Below are positions 55,166 to 64,000 of a stretch of DNA of 64,000 nucleotides, one piece after another. Source of the DNA: Anthoceros angustus. Lineage: Eukaryota; Streptophyta; Anthocerotopsida; Anthocerotales; Anthocerotaceae. Positions within the stretch are counted from its first letter, which is position 1; every line of letters starts with the position of its first letter. A model generated the notes under the pieces. It saw nothing but the letters and a program-made list of their open reading frames with translations. It ran no database searches and was not told the origin of the DNA. The DNA lies in NCBI GenBank assembly GCA_010909165.1, contig MU008181.1, forward strand, positions 434,001-498,000, read 5' to 3'. The position numbers were made by a program, and so were the translations under genes.

Positions 55166-56320
55166 GACGCGGACGCCTCGCCTCGTTCCGCTTGCAAGTT
55201 GCTGCAAACACGCATCAATCAACAATGTCACCGCTCCACATCACATCATGATCGATATCCCAGCATTCTTGAAAGCGATGAAGAGCAACAACGTCCTCAC
55301 ATGCTGGCACGATCTTCTCTTCGAGACGGCCCAGGACGCGGGGTCGGTCGTGAACGTGGAGCTGTAAAGTGGAGGTGTGGGTGCGGATGCAAGTGAGGCA
55401 GACTGCCCGGCTTTTAAAGCCACCATGAAGGCTCGTCAGGGAGAAGCAAGGGATCCGGAGGAGGCTGAAAAGGGACGATGTACCTTGAGGTATTAAATTA
55501 AAGAGAAGAAACGGTGTGCTGACCCTTTCTGGCATATGCCTTCCGTCTTGTTGAAATCATTATTCGAGGTGATCTTCTGGAGTTTTCTTCTCTTGCTGTT
55601 GGGGCATCTGGATATGTTGCTCCCTTCTGCCTGGAGATGGTGTTCAGAAGATCCCACGTGCTTCACATGATGTGGGGCTTTCATCCTTGGCAGGAAGGAG
55701 TCGAATGCTGTGAAATAATTGATGGGTCGGTCTGGATAAAAGAAAGCTTCAAAAGCCACAGCTGGTAGACCAGGCAGAGGCTGAATCCCCTCCATAACTA
55801 ATCTAAACCTCTGCACGATCTGACCCTTTGCGACAGAGGATAGACTACGACCAAGTCTAGAACGTTTCTCAACCTCATCCTGCGAGCGTACCCCGGGATC
55901 CGTACCTGCTGCAAGTCAGCAACCCAATGCCTGTTAAACAAACATATTCATGGTTTACTCGCGCCCTGAATGGAACGGTGCTGCTGCTCAAGCCTGCACC
56001 GCCACGTGACCCACAATCATGGGATGCTTGAAACAGAATCGGGCCCGGGTGTCGCTTCCCTTGGCTTCGACTTGCTGAACTTCAGCTGATGATCCGAGCC
56101 CGCGAGTGGCAGATAGCAAAGCAAAAGATTGAGGCGTTCACAAACTTGCATCACAGTGGCCACAATCGGAAACTGAGTGCAGCGTGTATGATTATAAGTG
56201 GTTCACTCAAAGCTGAGTGTACCAACAGTTGCACATCCAGAACTCCTGATGACTATGAGTCAGGAGTAGAACAAGCCTTAGAAACCACATTGGACACATC
56301 TCTTCAGCTCTATCACGAAG

Positions 56321-56725
56321 CTAGCAGGAGCAAGTTTTGACGTATCCGCTGCAAGAGACGATCAGGCGAGTGGGTGCGTTGGCAGAGTCATCAGCCACAA
56401 ACACAGGGGAGCCGGGTGGTAAATATTCGACCATCCCTGATGTGGAGTTGCACAAAGTGCCATAGCAGGAGTTGGAATACCACTGATATGACATGATCGG
56501 GAAACCAGGGTCGAAGACGGCAAATGTGGCTGGGGTCGGGAGCAAGCAATCGACTGCCAGCGTGCCACCGAAGTTTATCTGATCGTATGCATCGAACTCC
56601 ATGTCGAACGGGGGCGGCGGGCAAAAAGGGCCTTGAGCCGTCGCCACTTGGGCCAGCTCCAGCAGCAGGAGCATGGCCACACCCGCCGCTGCCAAGTACG
56701 CAGCGTTGCCTGCGTTGTGAGCCAT
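56321..56725 (-). CDS. Small secreted cysteine-containing protein, copy B
   Basis: 134 residues, the same length as copy A, with the same signal peptide and the same cysteine pattern. Conserved stretches are FDAYDQINFGGTLAVDCLLP, FAVFDPGFPI and CYGTLCNS. It differs mostly in the C-terminal third (YLPPGSPVFVADDSANAPTR) and near the mature N-terminus (FCPPPPFDMEF). A minus-strand frame continues upstream to 57028 but is not conserved with copy A and is probably 5' UTR. No stop or frameshift interrupts the copy. Function unknown. Confidence 0.72.
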   Translation of the reverse strand: MAHNAGNAAYLAAAGVAMLLLLELAQVATAQGPFCPPPPFDMEFDAYDQINFGGTLAVDCLLPTPATFAVFDPGFPIMSYQWYSNSCYGTLCNSTSGMVEYLPPGSPVFVADDSANAPTRLIVSCSGYVKTCSC

Positions 56726-57559
56726 GACGCGGACGCCTCGCCTCGTTTCGCTTGCAAGTTGCTGCAAACACGCATCAAGCAACCATGACGTCACGGTTCC
56801 ACAACACATCATGATCCCAGCAGTGCAACAGTGCTTGAAAGCGATGAAGAGCAACAACGTTCTCACGTGCTGCCGCAATCGCCTCTGCGAGATGGCCCAG
56901 GACGCGGAGTCGGTCGTGAAGCTGTGTGTGGATGCAAGAGAGGGAGACTGCCCGGATTTTAAAGCCAATGGACCACCAGAAAGCGTCGTCAATAGAGGAA
57001 AAAGGGAGGAGGCTGTAAAAAGGACCATGTACCTTCATGAATTAAATTATGGAGAAAAACAGCGTGCTGACCCCCTTCTGGGGATAAGCCTTCCTTGTTG
57101 TTGAAAGCACGACTCAATTGAAAATCGTTATTGGAGGTGATATTCTGGAGGTTTCTCCTCTTGTTGTAGGGGTCTCCGGATAGGTTGCCCTCCCTCCCAT
57201 CTCCCTGGAGATGGTGATCGGAAGGTCCCATGTGCTTCACGTGATCTGGGGCTTTTATCCTTGGTAGAAGGGACTCCAATGCTTTGGGATAGCATTGGGA
57301 TAGAAGCAAGCTTGAAAACCCGATGGTATACTAGGAAAGGCTGACTCCCCTCTAAACCTAATTTGAGAACCTATGAAATGCAAAAAACAACCCCTCCATA
57401 ACGTGATGCGCCTTTCCTGGCTTGGATTCCTCAGCCAGTGAGCCAGCGTAAGAGCGCATTGAGCAGCGTCCATGCGCAAAGGGCGACGAGGGGAGTGTGG
57501 GCAAGAGAGGGGGCTGTTATTATGATATATATTAGAACAATTCCGATGCCGCTCACATA

Positions 57560-57631
57560 CGATCCGTGACGCAATGCTAGCGCGTCTGACTTCAGATCAG
57601 AAGATTACGTGTTCAATTCACGTCGGGTTCA
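57560..57631 (+). tRNA. tRNA-Trp-like sequence with anticodon position UCA, probable pseudogene
   Basis: 72 nt that align end to end with plant cytosolic tRNA-Trp(CCA). The anticodon stem TCTGA/TCAGA is intact and the loop is CTTCAGA, so the anticodon would be UCA, reading UGA instead of UGG. About seven positions differ from the usual sequence, five of them G-to-A or C-to-T changes, including a D-stem G-to-A (A-C mismatch), a lost D-loop G and TTCGATT to TTCAATT in box B. Position 1 is C, which cannot pair with C72. The changes look like methyl-cytosine decay and the acceptor mismatch argues against function. Confidence 0.75.
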
Positions 57632-57966
57632 GTAATGGCATCTAGAATTTGTTCAGAGATCAGAATTCTTGTCCCATACATACTCTTTGTAACATACTCT
57701 TTTGTAACCCTTGTTCCATACACAGATATATGATATATTCCCTAGTCTTTGTAAGTGAACGCATACGTCCCATGGCCAAATGGACACACATTTATAAGAA
57801 CGCCGTGCTTAAGCATCCTGAGCTTCGATCGGTACTTAGATGGCGTGCCTAAAGATGCCCTTGGTGCAAGTAGCTTAGGTACACCATGGTACAAGTTGTT
57901 AAGTACCAAGTCCCATGAGGAAATCCGTCCTTAGTGGACTTAAATAAAATAACTCTTCTTCTTCTT
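57632..57966. other. No recognised gene
   Basis: Spacer between the tRNA-like sequence and the tandem arrays. Short frames only. Confidence 0.4.
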
Positions 57967-58156
57967 CTTTGAAGGTGCATAGATACATCCCATGGTCTTT
58001 GAAGGTGCATGGATACATCCCATGGTCTTTGAAGGTGCATGAATATATCCCATTGTCTTTCTAGGTGCATGGATACAACCTCCCATGGTCTTTGAAGGTG
58101 CATTTCGTTGATATGAACCTCGTGTTGATATGAACCTCGTGTTGATATGAACCTCC
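57967..58156. repeat. Adjacent 30-bp and 17-bp tandem arrays
   Basis: A 30-bp unit starting CTTTGAAGGTGCATGGATAC repeats at 57967, 57997, 58027, 58057 (33 bp in this copy) and partially at 58090. It is followed directly by three copies of a 17-bp unit GTTGATATGAACCTCGT at 58107, 58124 and 58141. Confidence 0.93.
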
Positions 58157-58640
58157 AAACTGGGACTCCAAAATGGGACGCGCCCAGGTTTAGAGTTTTA
58201 GAAGCATTGCAATTTGTAAGCCAATTTTTGAGCACACCAACTTGTAAGCATGTGCTCACAGCTGTGTCCTAGCTTTGTACAGTTGTCCCAGAACGATGCT
58301 CCTCTATCCCTACAGTTGTTCTAGAACGATGCTCCTGTGTCCCTTCCTTTTCCCCTGTTCACTAGCGTCCCCTACCTATGAAAACATACCTGAATAGTCT
58401 ACCGTAACGACTGCTAGTAAGATTTGCCCCTGCAGCTGTAAGGCTGCAAACGACAAACACAAATCCGTATACAAGGGAGGAAATGTCGTGGGTAGTGCCA
58501 GGGCCCCTAAAGCTCTTCAGGACCTTTGAACAACGCTCCCATGACTGCAATTGGAAACAGAAGGAAGGGGTGTACACAATAACCGTGACAGACAGTGCAA
58601 CCGTGTGTTTCACTGGCGAATTGTCTCCATACGGACAGGA
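58157..58640. other. No recognised gene
   Basis: Contains a short direct repeat 'ACAGTTGT(C/T)C.AGAACGATGCTCCT' at about 58278 and 58313. Minus-strand frame 58751-58362 has no recognised domain and its downstream half belongs to the duplicated block. Confidence 0.4.
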
Positions 58641-59344
58641 TGATGGCAAATGCCAACGGCGCAAATTACGCGAAACCAGTGTTTCCTTCCGTAACGCGAT
58701 GTAGAAGCTGTGGGATCTGGACAACGTCGCTGTAGGATGCCATGGAAGCAACTCCTTCTATTCCGCTCCGAGACAAGAGATCAATAAAAGCGACCGTATC
58801 GCAGTGCTTTGTTCTTTGAAGACCCTTTTAGGCCGGGAAGCGAGCTCGAAAAACTGAATGCTAGCAAGCCTTCAAGAGTGAACTCACGCATGGATATGTC
58901 TCCACAAGCGCTAATAGTAGAACCGTGGTCACTATAGCCGCAGTTCCCTCATCAAGGAGTTGGGCGACGTAGGTTCTGCAGGACGACTCTTGCAACCAAT
59001 CGGCTGCGCTGCAGGAGGATGAGCGATGGACATGATGCATCTGCTGCAATTGCTTAACCTTCAAAAGCCCGAGGCTGGGGTGAAGCCCATCTTTATCATC
59101 AGTCGTGACAGTCTAGGAAAGTACCTTCGCAGAACTTTACAGACTACATTTCCATGGCTGCTCTAGATATGGTCGTAACACTCCAGCTGGTACCTCGTTT
59201 CCTTGGATATCGGAGACTGCCGCCTCATCTGGTGCCGTGAGCGCCTAGGCTTGGACTCAGGCGGTGTTAAATTTTCTTCTGTCGTTCAAGGGTGCGCTGA
59301 AAACATAACTTTGGCTAGTAAAATTGTGACATTGACAAAATATC

Positions 59345-59412
59345 TGCACCGGCCGGAATCGAACCTGGTCTGTACCGTGGCAGGTACTATTCTACCACTA
59401 GACCACCGGTGC
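59345..59412 (-). tRNA. tRNA-Gly(GCC), shortened copy
   Basis: Same tRNA as the one at 60499-60569 but 68 nt instead of 71. One G or C has been lost from three short homopolymer runs, in the anticodon-arm side, the T-arm and its loop junction. The lost bases disturb the T-stem, so as written it should not fold into a working tRNA. It is either a pseudogene or the result of homopolymer errors in the assembly. Confidence 0.8.
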
Positions 59413-60498
59413 TGAGGCTGTCTCAATCGATCCCAATAAACTTAGATTATAACTTTATCAGCATATATCCCTCATAACAGCCTGGGTTTTAGTCTTAGCA
59501 GTAGGAGGACGCCTGTCCAATGTCGTCAGTGTATCTGTACAAGTGAATCTTGAGGCAGGCTCGCAAGGTTGAACTTCATATTGTGGGATGTCTGCAGGAT
59601 GGCAAGATAATTGGACGAGCTCCAAGCCGGTAGTGTTATTAGCCCACAGAGACTTCAATTGCGGATCACTACCCACAAAGAGAGATAAAAGACTTGAATT
59701 GCTCCCTTTTGTGGTACCTGTTGGGATCATGGCACGATAGCCTCGATCACGTCTCCTGTTGGCCATCCCACAGTGACACACAGAGTGCAAATAGATGATG
59801 GCAAATGCCGCTGGCGCAAAATTACGCGAAACCAGTGTTTCCTTCCGTAACGCGATGTAGAAGCTGTGGGATCTGGACAACGTCGCTGTAGGATGCCATG
59901 GAAGCAACTCCTTCTATTCCGCTCGAGACAAGAGATCAATAAAAGCGACCGTATCGCAGTGCTTTGTTCTTTGAAGACCCTTTTAGGCCGGGAAGCGAGC
60001 TCGAAACTGAATGCTAGCAAGCCTTCAAGAGTGAACTCACGCATGGATATGTCTCCACAAGCGCTAATAGTAGAACCGTGGTCACTATAGCCGCAGTTCC
60101 CTCATCAAGGAGTTGGGCGACGTAGGTTCTGCAGGACGACTCTTGCAACCAATCGGCTGCGCTGCAGGAGGATGAGCGATGGACATGATGCATCTGCTGC
60201 AATTGCTTAACCTTCAAAAGCCCGAGGCTGGGGTGAAGCCCATCTTTATCATCAGTCGTGACAGTCTAGGAAAGTACCTTCGCAGAACTTTACAGACTAC
60301 ATTTCCATGGCTGCTCTAGATATGGTCGTAACACTCCAGCTGGTACCTCGTTTCCTTGGATATCGGAGACTGCCGCCTCATCTGGTGCCGTGAGCGCCTA
60401 GGCTTGGACTCGGGCGGTGTTAAATTTTCTTCTGTCGTTCAAGGGTGCGCTGAAAACATAACTTTGGCTAGTAAAAATTGTGACATTGACAAAATATC

Positions 60499-60569
60499 TG
60501 CACCGGCCGGGAATCGAACCCGGGTCTGTACCGTGGCAGGGTACTATTCTACCACTAGACCACCGGTGC
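60499..60569 (-). tRNA. trnG-GCC: tRNA-Gly(GCC)
   Basis: 71 nt. The 5' end is GCACCGGTGGTCTAGTGGTA, with anticodon loop CTGCCAC (GCC). The box B T-loop GGTTCGATTCC is intact and the 3' end is CCGGCCGGTGC plus A. All stems pair, including acceptor GCACCGG with CCGGTGC. The sequence matches plant cytosolic tRNA-Gly(GCC) apart from compensating acceptor changes. It is encoded without an intron. Confidence 0.95.
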
Positions 60570-61094
60570 TGAGGCTGTCTCCAATCGATCCCAATAAACT
60601 TAGATTATAACTTTATCAGCATATATCCCTCATAACAGCCTGGGTTTTAGTCTTAGCAGTAGGAGGACGCCTGTCCAATGTCGTCAGTGTATCTGTACAA
60701 GTGAATCTTGAGGCAGGCTCGCAAGGTTGAACTTCATATTGTGGGATGTCTGCAGGATGGCAAGATAATTGGACGAGCTCCAAGCCGGTAGTGTTATTAG
60801 CCCACAGAGACTTCAATTGCGGATCACTACCCACAAAGAGAGATAAAAAGACTTGAATTGCTCCCTTTTTGTGGTACCTGTTGGGATCATGGCACGATAG
60901 CCTCGATCACGTCTCCTGTTGGCCATCCCACAGTGACACACAGAGTGCAAATAGATGATGGCAAATGCCGCTGGCGCAAAATTACGTGCAGTGCTTCCTT
61001 CCATACGAGTTTGAGGCTTCTCCCGGATCTGGACAACGTTGCTGTAAGATGCCATCGACGCAACTCCTCCAATTCTTCCGTTCCGAGACGAGGT

Positions 61095-61280
61095 AAATGA
61101 GAGCAACCATATGACCATGAAGTCATCTTCAGAACACCACGATGAATCCAGGAATGGAACGTTGGGCTTGGCTGCCGCTCCAACAGCATCTGGCTCCAGA
61201 CTGAGAACTTGCCAAAACAGCACAACCAGAAACCGCAGAGATCCGTGAAGTATTATCTGTGCCGCTCGCTACAAGCCTCT
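61095..61280 (-). pseudogene. Stray copy of AAR2 exon (C-terminal domain) and flanking intron
   Basis: Minus frames read SLEPDAVGAAAKPNVPFLDS then SWCSEDDF, nearly identical to the AAR2 exon at 62289-62155, and the homology continues into flanking intron (TGTGCCGCT.GCTACAAGCC, 61256 and 62322). The copy lacks the exon's splice-adjacent codons (KLS and MRFK are changed or missing) and the rest of the gene, so it is a duplicated fragment lying downstream of the AAR2 stop codon. Confidence 0.85.
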
Positions 61281-61521
61281 ACGTGGAACTGCAGTCTTCA
61301 CATCTTAGGAATGGTGTTCACATAGGCCTATAAGGTTACTGGTTTGCTGTGGTCTGTTGACTGGTTCCCTGTAGACGAAACTGACAATGGTTGGAACGGA
61401 ACTGGAGGGAGTCCTCATGTGACTTGAGCTTCCCCACCCAAGCTGCCACCTGTTTTGAGAATCAGGGTACAGCACAGTCACAAGCGCTTTATGAATGTAA
61501 GCAGTAGGACACTTCCGGAAT

Positions 61522-61626
61522 TTGAGTGTCATTCTCTACTGATTTTTGTCCGCTGTAGTTGAAGTCAATTCTCTACTGACTTTTGTCCGCTGCAGTTGAG
61601 TGTCAATTCTCTACTGACTTTTGTCC
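61522..61626. repeat. Three tandem copies of a 37-bp unit
   Basis: Copies begin at 61522, 61559 and 61596 with TTGA(G/A)(T)GTCAATTCTCTAC and end TTTTGTCCGCTG(T/C)AG; the third is cut short. Confidence 0.9.
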
Positions 61627-61836
61627 TGTGCTGCATTTGGTGGAGCTCATATTCATCATCAGTTGTGACGTATCTCCAAAGTGCCCTTGCACTTACAGAC
61701 TACATTTCCATGGCTTCTCTAGACATAGTACATCCATCGTCTACCACGACCGGGGCGAACTGCAAAACCCAGACGTTCCAGCATTTCAGCAACACCGGTT
61801 CTTAATCTACCAACTTCATCACAAAACCAGTTTTTC

Positions 61837-63907
61837 TCACAGATAGTGCAGCACCTCATCGTCCGAGTCAAATGTTGCTTCATCGTACAGAAGCCAGCCA
61901 AGGCTGCCTTCCAAGAGTTTCTGTAATCGCCTAGCCTGGAAGAACCGTAGAGTAAGGAGAACAGAAAGTGAAAGACAAGCAGGACCTTCTCGAGGCTTTA
62001 AACAGAATGAGCTAACCTGGTGCAGAAGCTCCCCATCAACAGGACGACTGCTCAGCAGCAACAAAACGAAATCCTGAAGCACACCGCAGGATGAGGCCTC
62101 AGCAATCCGTCAACAGTCAACAATGTCCTGTTCAACCATTCAAGTTTTTCTGACCTTAAAGCGCATACGAAGAAAGTTATCTTCTGAAAACCATGATGAA
62201 TCCAGGAATGGAACGTTAGGCTTGGCGGCCGCTCCGACAGCATCTGGCTCCAGACTGAGCTTCAGTTGCCAATACAGCACAACCAGAAACTGCAGGATGC
62301 AAGATCCGTAAGATATTAGGTGTGCCGCTTGCTACAAGCCCTGCTCACATACTGTGCAATTTCTGCGTACTGAGGACAAGGCCAAATACCTTACTGAACA
62401 ACACCGTTCGCATGTGTAAAGGCTGCAAGTGACATAAGACAAATTCAGCGGCAGAGCAGGTAACACGCAGCCCCATAAGCTACCAACTTCAGAAACGTGC
62501 AGTGCGTGTGAAGAACAATAACCGAAACCAAACAACAACGGCAGCTTACTGCTGCTTCACAGCTCAGCATGAGGTTGATGAGCTCTTTCCACTGGCGAAA
62601 ACCTTCAAGCGATTGCCCCATCTACAAACTCCGGATTGTTGACATGAGATGACTTCGCCTTCAAAATGCTGGAGCTGCTCAACCACGTGATATAGTTTCT
62701 GGGACTCACCAGAAAGGCCACAAAGGAGAATTGCAATTCCCCCAAAAGCAGATTCTCATTATCCTTGAAGTGCTGATGCAACAAACTCTCCAAAGCTGTG
62801 CTCTGAATATACCATTAAGCAGCTGATAGAGCACTGCGGCCAGAACCCCTCCAACCGCAGGATTTACTGATCATTTAAACAAGACACCACACACGCTACA
62901 TGAAGAAAGGTTTACCTTGTCCAAATTTAAGGCTGTTAACTCAGAGGCAGACAATCCGGCCCTCTTTACAAGCTGTGGCAGGGGTGTGTAAAAGCATCGC
63001 CCGGTACCCTTCCCTTGAGAAGTCTCCACTTCTGATGAGGCCGTGGCAACATGTTCTTCACTGGAGCAAACGGTCCTTTGAAGCTCAATCTGCTTCATGA
63101 GCTTCCTCTCAGCAGGGCTTGCAAGATAATTCTCTGCAACGTGAGCCTCTGCCAGGATGCTGATGTTTCCCCCAATAGGCTCTGTCCACACAGGTTCCCA
63201 GTCAGAGATGAGCGCATAACAAAGATTTCATGACTAGAACCCATGAATGGATCATGGCACCAGCTCACCTAGACGGCTGATGACATCAGCCGTGATGTAG
63301 TTTGTGAGGTGTTCCCAGGATCCGAAGTGATGAATGTCATAAGCTCCAAGATGCTTGTCAAAATCAAAGTTTCGAACGCCTTGCACAAAGCGCTCCTCCT
63401 GAGAAAGTTATCTGCACTCTCCAAGTCAATTGAGGCACGAGCAAAACCGATTGACGCAAGCCCACTTTCAAATTCACAGGGTTGAGTAGTCCTTCACCTC
63501 ACTGCTATCCGAAACTCTGATGAGGGTCTCAGTCTCTGGATCCCATCTTCGGACTATCACCTGCATGCAATCATCTCCATAACAAAATGTTGCAGCCCAT
63601 TCCCAGACATTCCTGATACCGGCAGACAATGCAAAACCAGCCTATCAACCACAACGAGCCATCCAATATCCGACCTGCGAAGTACTGAGGTGCAGAAAAA
63701 ATCCAGTAACCGGCGAAGCATCATGTCCATGTCTGTCGACACAACCGTTAGCACACTGCAATTTTCTTAAGCATCCAACAAGACCAAAGAGTTATCTGCT
63801 AGCTGCTGAAATTGGTGAACTTACTTGCTGCTGGAACTGTAGTACACAAAGTGAGGACCAGGAGGAAGCATCTTCACTCCTTGGAAGTTGGGTCCAAGAG
63901 CAAACAT
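61837..63907 (-). CDS. AAR2: AAR2, U5 snRNP assembly factor (5' end outside window)
   Basis: AAR2 binds Prp8 during cytoplasmic U5 snRNP biogenesis and is released in the nucleus before Brr2 joins. Eleven exons: 63907-63825, 63732-63675, 63560-63498, 63398-63269, 63181-62916, 62802-62710, 62621-62550, 62422-62390, 62289-62155, 62073-62017, 61935-61837; all join in phase to 362 residues. Recognised stretches: GPNFQGVKMLPPGPHFVYYS, VIVRRWDPETETLIRVS, VRNFDFDKHLGAYDIHHFGS, PIGGNISI, LLGELQFSFVAFL, MGQSLEGFRQWKELINLML, and LSLEPDAVG with PNVPFLDSSWFSEDNF. AAR2 proteins have about 44 more residues before the FQGVK motif. An AG acceptor precedes the ATG at 63907, so at least one exon probably lies beyond the right edge. 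The C-terminus ends DSDDEVLHYL. Confidence 0.93.
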
Positions 63908-64000
63908 CTACGATAACATAGAAGTAAGCCTCCCAACCCCCTCAAGCAAGTGGCGCAACCCAGGCATCCTGGCCCGTCAACAGGAACAAAGAAAGAAAGA

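Larger units (their letters stand above)
54260..57480. repeat. Tandem segmental duplication, unit about 1.56 kb
   Basis: The block from about 54270 to 55820 recurs at about 55830 to 57400. Both halves carry the same order of landmarks: GGATAGAC.ACGACC phrase (54267 and 55840), 'CTGCTCAAGCCTGCACCGCCAC' (54420 and 55985), a small secreted-protein gene (54761 and 56321), and a downstream 'CTGGAGATGGTG.TC.GAAG.TCCCA.GTGCTTCAC' phrase (55635 and 57205). Divergence is considerable, so the duplication is not recent. Confidence 0.88.
58641..60955. repeat. Tandem duplication, two units of about 1.16 kb plus the start of a third
   Basis: Unit starts at 58641, 59796 and 60956 share TGATGGCAAATGCC. Units 1 and 2 are nearly identical over their common part (offset 1153 bp at 58861 and 60014), each with a tRNA-Gly. 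Many of the differences are one-base length changes in homopolymer runs, for example AAAAA against AAA near 58852/60005 and GGG against GG in the tRNA. Each unit's last third resembles 61620-61760 downstream of AAR2, so the units probably derive from AAR2 3'-flanking DNA. A 67-residue minus-strand frame (59064-58861, 60217-60014) is identical in both units but has no known domain. Confidence 0.9.

Noticed and set aside
58362-58751. Minus-strand frame of 129 codons near the tandem duplication
   Set aside because: Only its upstream half lies in the duplicated unit and the frame is not preserved in the second unit; probably not coding.

Overview
This window looks like nuclear DNA of a land plant or close streptophyte relative. 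The evidence is a plant-type tRNA-Gly(GCC), a cytosolic ClpB/HSP101, a LISCL-type GRAS protein, a SUF4-like zinc-finger protein, a PPR remnant, a FAR1/MuDR-type transposase and many GT-AG introns. Introns are short (about 60-560 bp, mostly 70-250), which fits a compact bryophyte-like genome; the exact taxon is inference and was not tested.

Layout. 0.5-10 kb is gene-dense: a mitochondrial adrenodoxin reductase (minus) lies head-to-head with an unusual fusion of a DEDDh exonuclease and a MutS connector domain (plus), followed by MAF1. 10-21 kb is repeat-rich: a 108-bp minisatellite, a decayed MULE flanked by a 22-bp inverted repeat, a 1.25-kb tandem duplication of a coiled-coil transposon-like ORF, a decayed reverse-transcriptase element and short-period arrays. 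22-32 kb holds an ER J-protein tail-to-tail with HSP101 (with a heat-shock-element-like promoter), a SUF4/BuGZ-like gene and an ML-domain lipid-binding protein. 32-38 kb is gene-poor and contains a 1.24-kb pogo-like element with intact ends. 38-49 kb carries a GRAS gene, a divergent pair of predicted plastid proteins (CRM domain and DUF309), and a 1400-residue TFIIS-central/SPOC/RS protein.

49-64 kb is again shuffled: two more truncated copies of the reverse-transcriptase family, an AT-rich block, a PPR remnant, tandemly duplicated genes for a small secreted cysteine-containing protein, a decayed tRNA-Trp whose anticodon position reads UCA, a tandem duplication carrying one intact and one shortened tRNA-Gly, a stray copy of an AAR2 exon, and the AAR2 gene itself, whose first exon lies beyond the right edge.

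Exon models for the main genes were built by eye from splice sites. In each, coding phases join without a frameshift and the total length is a multiple of three, which supports the models but does not replace transcript evidence. The most unusual item is the exonuclease-MutS connector fusion at 3.9-7.6 kb. It keeps the exonuclease residues and the MutS connector but has no MutS ATPase.
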